Positions 57,731-64,000 of a stretch of DNA of 64,000 nucleotides are shown one piece after another; the stretch's first letter is position 1, and the number at the start of each line of letters is the position of its first letter. Below the pieces are notes generated by a model. That model was not told the origin of the DNA. It was given only the letters and a program-made list of their open reading frames with translations, and made no database searches. The translations under genes were made by a program, and so were the position numbers. The stretch covers positions 1,011,501 through 1,075,500 of the forward strand of contig NC_087390.1 in assembly GCF_963675165.1 (NCBI RefSeq). Direction: 5' to 3'. Source of the stretch: Halichondria panicea (lineage: Eukaryota; Porifera; Demospongiae; Suberitida; Halichondriidae).

Positions 57731-59126
57731 CAATCTATTGTAGAAATTACAACAACGGTAACGAATCGTTATGATGAATTAGATGAAGTTGTATGTGAGC
57801 TCCTCCCTGACAAACAAACTGTAGTCTAGGTAACTGCCTTATCAGTGTAGGCTAAAAATCTGTGTCCTTTGATGTAAGCTTTGATGTCTCTTTGTGCATA
57901 TGTAGTTATAAAAAAAATAAAAAAAATAGAAACCTTTGACTAGCTAGGAAGAGTAGCAGTAGTAGTAGTAGTAGGAAGAGTAGCAGTAGTAGTAGCAGTG
58001 CAAGCAGGACTAGACTAGATTAAAAAGTTGGTGGAAAGAATAACTGACCGTTTGGACGTCACCTGGCTGCCAGACTTTCATCTCGACTCTTCCCCCTGAG
58101 TAGCTGGCCTTTCTCTAAGCCACAAAACTGAGCAAGAAGCTGAAGAAGCAGCTAGACAGAGACATGTACCTAGCCTTGAGAATTGGGAGGCGTGGCTCAA
58201 CTAGTTAGCCCAGCCCAGAGGAATTGTTACCGTGGGTACTGAACAACCGTAGAAGTAGGGCTACCCCTGGCTTTACTGAATTAACTAGCTGTGTCTGCTG
58301 TCTAGTTGGACCAGATTTAGCTAGATAATGGGGTAGAGAATAGTTGAGCGGTGCTGTGTGTAGCTTGAACTGTACTGGCTGGCAAGAATCTAGTAAGCAT
58401 CCTATGCACTGATAACTCGTCAGAATGGAGGGTATGTTCTAGGGATCTGGACAGCTGTACATCCAAAGGAGCCAAGGAGTGCCAATCATCTTCTCCCAGT
58501 CTCTGACACGCTAAACAAAACGAGCTAGAACTGGGAGTCCCAGCTAGAATTGCTAGCCTGATCTAGACTAATAGAATGACATGGAGGCGTGGTGAGGCCG
58601 GATCCACACTAATTGATCTACCTAAAGACGCTCCTGTTCCAGATTTCACGAATGGCAAGGAAAGGGATATAAGGCCAAGCAAAGTCAATTTGTAGTTTCT
58701 CAGGCTATTATTCTTAAAATAGCAAGCGGATTGAGGCATTTGATAAATATTAACATTCATAGAATTTTAATTGAAAACACACCCCTAACTTCCTCAATAA
58801 GCGGAAGTGCATAATTTTTATTTATTAATTTTAGTCATAATTATAATTATTCATGACCAAAAAACCGTACAAATTTATCCTTTTCTTTTCTTTTAGTGCC
58901 TTTAATTTGAGGTCACGTGATATTTAACTTTTTTGTAAAGCTGCCAATTTCCAAGCGCGAGGGCCTGAGAAACTACAAATTGACTTTGCATGGCCTAATC
59001 AATGTGTGTATAAAGCTAGCTATTAGTAGATTTAAATTATGTTATGTAGCTTTGGCACCTCCACCGATGCATCAGCACCCGTGGTGCTTTCATTGTACTG
59101 GTTAACAATACTCTTCCCTTTTGTAG
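57731..59126. other. Gene-free stretch within the MMUT copy 4 region
   Basis: Contains an AGTAGTAGT-rich tract near 57950-58010 and an inverted repeat of about 35 bp (GAAACTACAAATTGACTTTGC) at about 58671-58705 and 58968-59002 bounding a roughly 330-bp element. A repeat remnant (GCTTTGGCACCTCCACCGAT) is at 59048-59070. No exon was recognised. Confidence 0.45.
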
Positions 59127-60009
59127 GATCCCTACAACAATATAATGCGTACGTGTATTGAAGCAATGGCAGCTGTGTTTGGAGGCACTCAGTCGCTACA
59201 CACTAACTCGTTTGACGAGGCCCTCGCTCTGCCCACCCTATTCTCAGCTCGTATTGCCAGGAACATCCAGATCATACTTCAGGAGGGGACCGGGATCACC
59301 AAGGTTAGTGGTTGGGTGGTATTGGTGCATGCATGCATGATATTCCCAAAACTGTACAGGTTTAATTGCCCTACCACAAATCCTTGGTCATTATATATCT
59401 AAGCGTACGTACCTTAGGTATGTTATAAAAGTAAAAGGTACAGAATACATGTTGTTTATATGAAATTGTGCGCTTCTATAGCTAGCTAAAGTTGGGGGTA
59501 CTCAAGGTGTAACACTGTATCTACATAGCTCTATGTAAATGTTGCCCTTTAATATAGGTGATCCTTGGAGAGGGTCTGCCCTCACTGATCAGGTGTACGA
59601 GTCAGCACTCAACATTATCAATGAGGTACGTACAAGGGACACATCTAGTTGTTGTATTCCTCTAATTAATGTTGTAAATTCTAGTTATAGCAATTTCCAT
59701 TGAGTCAAACGGGTTTTCTCTATATTATGTATATAGCTAGTGATTTCCATTGAATGTTTCTCTCTTCTCTAGCTAGATGGCTAAAGCTGTTGCCTCAGGC
59801 ATGCCCAAGCTGATGATAAAAGAGTCAGCTGCTAGGAGACAGGCTCAGACAAAAATGGGTGAGTGAGTGAGTGATCCTGATTCTTTGAATGAATCTTGAA
59901 AGCTAAGCATAATTATGTACAATGTCATATTGTGTACTTACACTGATTCTTATAGATAAAATGACAATTCAAGTAGTAGGGTAACAGAAGCTTATTGTAG
60001 TACGCTTGT

Positions 60010-60383
60010 TAGTCTGGGGGCCAGACCTAATAGCTCGGGGGCAAAATCAAGAGAGCTAGGATTAGGTCTGGAGACTCTTGCAGCATTTCCGTGTGCTCTA
60101 GCGGAATGTGGCCAGAGCCAATGAAATGCATATCCTATGTCATGTGATTTTTAATCCAATGAAATGCGAGTATTGCCTTTGTGGAATTTGGATTACAGCC
60201 AATGGAATTTAGATACAGCCAATGAAATGAAAGTATTGCTACATCTACTCTTCTTTATAACCTCCAATATCACAGTCTCCTCCCTATTGACATTCCAAGA
60301 GCACACGGAAGTGCTGCAAGAGTCTCCAGACCTCTTTCTCTCTTCCCCCTCCCCCCTCTGAGAAAGAGGTCTGGCCCCAGACT
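60010..60383. mobile_element. 374-bp inverted-repeat element with 10-bp target-site duplication
   Basis: Ends TAGTCTGGGG(G)CCAGACCT and its inverse, with a second internal pair (GCACACGGAA). GTACGCTTGT is repeated directly at both flanks (60000-60009 and 60384-60393). Related loci without it occur at 4005 and 37398. The duplication length fits Mutator-like elements. Confidence 0.85.
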
Positions 60384-62361
60384 AGTACGCTTGTATGGGC
60401 TGATTCATACACTACCTACCTATGTCCCTGTAACATATGTATCGGGAACTGCATAAGAACCTCTAGCTAGTGTTAATAAGATTATGCTTATATAGGGGCA
60501 CCATATTTATAGTGATGCCTGCTGTCAGTCACAAGCCACATTTCTTTTTATACCATCATCTCACACTGCAGTGACTAATACCTGTATATAATTATAATTA
60601 TGTATAATTATACTCAACAAAGATGCTTTTTTTTAAACAGTACTAGAATCAGCTCTAACTGTAAGAGTTCTGATGATCTTGGAACTTTCTGATTTTACTA
60701 CATATAGTCTGAAATGCCTTATATCTCTTGATTGGGATCAACAGAACTAAAGTTATGGCCGTTCTATGGTGTTCAAATTATAGATTACTTTCTCCCACAG
60801 ACACGATAGTTGGTGTGAACAAGTACACTCTGGACAAGGAGGAGCCGGTGGAGGTGCTCTCCATCGACAATACTAAGACCATTGAATCACAGGTGAGAGG
60901 GATATATAGTTGCCAGGGATACCTGTCTATTAGCAATCCCCCTTTGCTTAATTGGGCAGACCCACAGTGGCTGCAATCAAGAGTTGACCTGCTGACATAG
61001 TAGTCTGGCTGTATTATAGAGGGTGACCTCCTCGGGGGCCTGGGACCATAGAGCTACTATCTATGCCGGGACCACAATTGAAAGTGTCATTATTCATAAC
61101 TCAATGTGACAAACAATACATTGTTACACACATCGCATGTGCTACACATGTACCACAATAATGAGTAGAGCTATTATAGGCTGACCATCACTATGTTGTC
61201 TAATCAGACCACCATCTCACCCACCATTGCAGAAACGTAAAAACTAGAGACCATTCACAGCCTAATACATATCGTGTATTTACAGTGCTTTTATATTTAT
61301 GGTATTCTTATTGTACTATAGTTAACAATACTCTTCCCTTTTGTAGGGCCTCTACAACAATATAATGCGTACGTGTATTGAAGCAATGGCAGCTGTGTTT
61401 GGAGGCACTCAGTCGCTACACACTAACTCGTTTGATGAGCCCCTCGCTCTACCCACCCCCTTCTCAGCTCGTATTGCCAGGAACACCCAGATCATACTGC
61501 AGGAGGAGACCGGGATCACTAAGGTTAGTGGTTGGGTGGTATTGGTGTATATAGGTTTTGTCCCTAAGATTGGCACTACTTTTGTAGCTTTAAAAAAAGT
61601 ATATACCATCATGGTAAAGGTACAGAAAGCATATTTTGTGTATGGAGTATGATTTTCAATACAATGTTGCCCCCCCTCTAGGTGATCCTTGGGGAGGGTC
61701 TTATCTGATGGAGGCCCTCACTGATCAGGTGTACGAGTCAGCACTCAACATCATCAATGAGGTACAAGCTAGGGGCACAGTGTTGTCCTCTGATGTTGAA
61801 ATGTACAGTAAGTAAATTCCATTGTAAATTGTACTAAATACAAATGTTTTAGCAATTTCCATTGCTTGTTCAAGTATAATCTTTTGAAATCCAACCCTAT
61901 AAATGTAGTAATTTCCATTGAATGTTTCCCTCTTCTCTAGATTGAGGACATGGGTGGTATGGCTAAAGCTGTTGCCTCAGGCATGCCCAAGCTGAGGATA
62001 GAAGAGTCAGCTGCTAGGAGACAAGCTCAGATTGACTCAAAAATGGTTAAGTAAGTGGTGCTGGTTCGTGATGAATGAACCTTGAAAGCTAAGCATATGT
62101 ACAATGTCATATTGTGTACTTACACTGATTCTGGTGGTATACTATAACAATACATGTAGTAGGTAACGGAAGCTATTGTAATATATACCCTTATAATATT
62201 ATGGGCTGATTTATACTGTATATGTATAATTATACTCAACAAGTTTTAACGCTGGGTTCAAACAGTACTAGAATCAACTCTGCATGTAACTACGTAGAGT
62301 TCTGATGATGGATTTTTGATTTCCTTTGATTTTACTACTGTACATAGTCTGAAATGCCGTA

Positions 62362-62509
62362 CAAGGTTTTGCAGAATTTTTTCAACATCAAAAAAAGCGT
62401 TGAGGGTTGAGCGTTCGGAACGTTTTGCACCACTGGTCTTCCATAATTATAAAGAACGCTCAACCCTCAACGATTTTTGTTGACGTTGCAAAGATTCTGC
62501 AAAACCCTG
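62362..62509. mobile_element. ~150-bp Tc1/mariner-type MITE, copy 2
   Basis: Diverged copy of 53096-53246, at the same position of the duplicated MMUT block, flanked by TA. Its arms have several mismatches, so it is not a very recent insertion. Confidence 0.78.
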
Positions 62510-63138
62510 TATATCTCTAAGTATTAAGTATTCATAAAATTAATGTGATTGGGATCAACAGAACCAGGAGTGTATGAAGAATACACTCCTGACAGAACTA
62601 AAGTTATGATGTTCAGATATTACTTCCTCCCACAGACACGATAGTAGGTGTGAACAAGTACACTCTGGACAAGGAGGAGCCAGTGGAGGTGCTCTCCATC
62701 GACAACGCTAAGACCATTGAATCACAGGTGAGAGGAATATATAGTTGCCAGGGATACCTGTCTATTAGCAATCCCCCTTTGCTTAATTGGGCAGACCCAC
62801 AGTGGCTGCAATCAAGAGTTGACCTGCTGACATTAACCTGGCTGTATTATAGAGGGTGACCTCCTTGGGGGCCTGGGACCATAGAGCTACTATCTATACC
62901 ACAATTGTCAAAGTGTTATTATTCATAACTCAATGTGACAAACAAGAATACATCGCATGTGCTACACACATCAGCATGTGCTATACATGTACCACAATAA
63001 TGAATAGAGCTATTATAGGCCAACCATCACTATGTTGTCTAATCAGACCACCATCTCACTCACCATCGCAGAAACGTAAAAACTAGAGACCATTCACAGC
63101 CTAATACAGATCGTGTATTTACAGTGCTTTTATATTAA

Positions 63139-63394
63139 GGCCACTCCAAGTGACACTCTGGTTTCTGGTCCTGAAGTTTTTCTAATTGCATGCGGGCGGG
63201 CGGCTTTTCTCATTATGTCATTATTAATTTCACCTTATGAATCTCATTATTTTGCAAATGAATATCATTATCACACTATTTTGTACCACATGGACCATTC
63301 TGCGCATGCGTAGTAGAAATAATGAGATAGAAATCCAAGAATAAAATCTGATGCGGGCGGTGGACCAGAAACCAGAGTATCACTTGGAGTGGCC
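63139..63394. mobile_element. 256-bp MITE with TAA duplication (PIF/Harbinger-like)
   Basis: Ends GGCCACTCCAAGTGA and its inverse, longer arms through CTCTGGTTTCTGGTCC. TAA flanks both sides; the homologous empty site lies at about 61289-61300 (TATATTTATGG). The three-base TWA duplication fits PIF/Harbinger elements. Confidence 0.85.
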
Positions 63395-63410
63395 TAATGG
63401 TATTCTTATT

Positions 63411-63461
63411 ATGCCTCGAGGCGTAGCCGCACGAGGGATACGGTAAAGCTGACTGTGTGTG

Positions 63462-63492
<31 letters not shown>

Positions 63493-63900
63493 GTGTGTGT
63501 GTATTCCAGCTATAACTGCTCAACGGTTACAATGCGACGAAAATTAACAGCTTCTATAGGCTTCTAGCCACGTTCTCTTGGATTTTGATTCGTGGATTAG
63601 CAAACTAAAGCTTCTTTCTCGAGTTATGGCTAGTTTGACTCACATTGAAGGCTGTTGCAGTCTCTTCAGAATCTTTCATAGCATCATCTGTTCGCACAAA
63701 CTTTCTATTCAACTTATGAGTTAGCCTTGCACTTAAGCGCTAGCTTTTTGTTGGCTACAAGAGTTAGAAAGAGCTGCTAAAGAAGCTAGCTATTTTAGTA
63801 GCCATTATTGATTGAACTGCAGACACACCCCTATTCCTGGATGTAGATCTAATGCGCATGCGCGCTCAATACCACGTGTAAGAGAATCCATTTTGCAGAG
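63411..63900. repeat. Diverged copy of the dispersed ~0.5 kb repeat with (TGTC)n tract
   Basis: Starts TTATGCCTCGAGGCGTAGCC, includes a TCTG microsatellite at 63463-63492, and continues through phrases shared with copy 5 (CTCGAGTTATGGCTAG). The last 100 bases of the window hold nothing further. Confidence 0.5.
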
Positions 63901-64000
63901 AATCAGCTTTGTTGAGGTCCAGGTAAGCCACAAACCAACCTTTTCTGATAATTACTCAATTTATATTATTCGTTACTGTGTTTAATCAATTGCTAACACC

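Larger units (their letters stand above)
59127..63110 (+). pseudogene. MMUT: Tandem MMUT exon array (two further copies of the middle exon block)
   Basis: Two consecutive blocks repeat the same mutase exons. Block b: [20 protein letters not shown] (about 59127-59303), a damaged DPWxGS exon (about 59558-59624), [10 protein letters not shown] (about 59775-59860) and DTIVGVNKYTLDKEEPVEV (about 60801-60891). Block c: [20 protein letters not shown] (61347-61524), DPWGGSYLMEALTDQVYESA (about 61681-61760), [20 protein letters not shown] (61941-62047), DTIVGVNKYTLDKEEPVEV (62635-62728) and a KRKN-type fragment (about 63035-63095). Block c is the least damaged; its donor after SKM is non-canonical. 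No cobalamin-binding domain exon follows in the window. Confidence 0.7.

Overview
The window looks like intron-dense, AT-rich metazoan nuclear DNA, most likely from a demosponge (Amphimedon-like). The reasons are the mix of short introns, NACHT/LRR and Death-domain genes of invertebrate type, a Roc/COR-like GTPase, animal SMARCAL1 and methylmalonyl-CoA mutase exons, and a dense load of small inverted-repeat elements. The species is an inference from gene content. No rRNA, tRNA, CRISPR array or bacterial operon was seen.

The main content is a family of four minus-strand genes (A: 1-3056, running off the left edge; B: 16173-22364; C: 24523-36167; D: 46937-49275). They share the same three 5' exons: two membrane-segment exons and a third with another hydrophobic stretch ending in a 2A-type ribosome-skipping motif (GDVEANPGP in A, C and D; GNVEANPGP in B). 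Downstream they diverge: Death-NACHT (A), Death-NACHT-LRR (B), three Death exons, a Roc/COR-like GTPase exon and a fourth Death exon (C), and Death-Death with a basic C-terminus (D). Every intron in my models is phase 1, and the joined frames of B, C and D stay open from ATG to stop. After the Death exon a short linker usually carries a c-Myc-like nuclear-localisation motif (PSKRxKLS). I infer a switch between a membrane-tethered receptor (no skipping) and a soluble, possibly nuclear product (skipping). Gene B carries changes in both the 2A and the NLS-like motif.

Each 2A-family gene lies head to head with a plus-strand methylmalonyl-CoA mutase (MMUT) start block (about 3430, 22960, 36535 and 49755), so the duplicating unit is a divergent pair. 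All MMUT copies seen here are decayed. The fourth (49755-63110) is the longest, has frameshifts and stops, and ends in tandemly repeated internal exon blocks. An intronless AIG1/GIMAP-like GTPase gene (55578-56603) sits inside it.

Between these lie two SMARCAL1-like loci on the minus strand. The left locus (5768-15996) has one 5' half with an intact HARP domain followed by two tandem 3' helicase halves. The nearer 3' half carries a nonsense codon and a frameshift; the farther one looks intact. The right locus (39182-46748) has an intact helicase but a frameshift and a deletion in the N-terminal/HARP region. A 302-codon gene of unknown function (42534-43442) is nested in a SMARCAL1 intron on the right; broken copies remain on the left. 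The left block (gene A / MMUT / SMARCAL1) and right block (gene C / MMUT / SMARCAL1) are recent segmental duplicates, or possibly mis-assembled haplotypes.

The rest is repeats: MITE-like inverted-repeat elements, several with visible target-site duplications and paralogous empty sites, a dispersed family of about 0.5 kb, and microsatellites.
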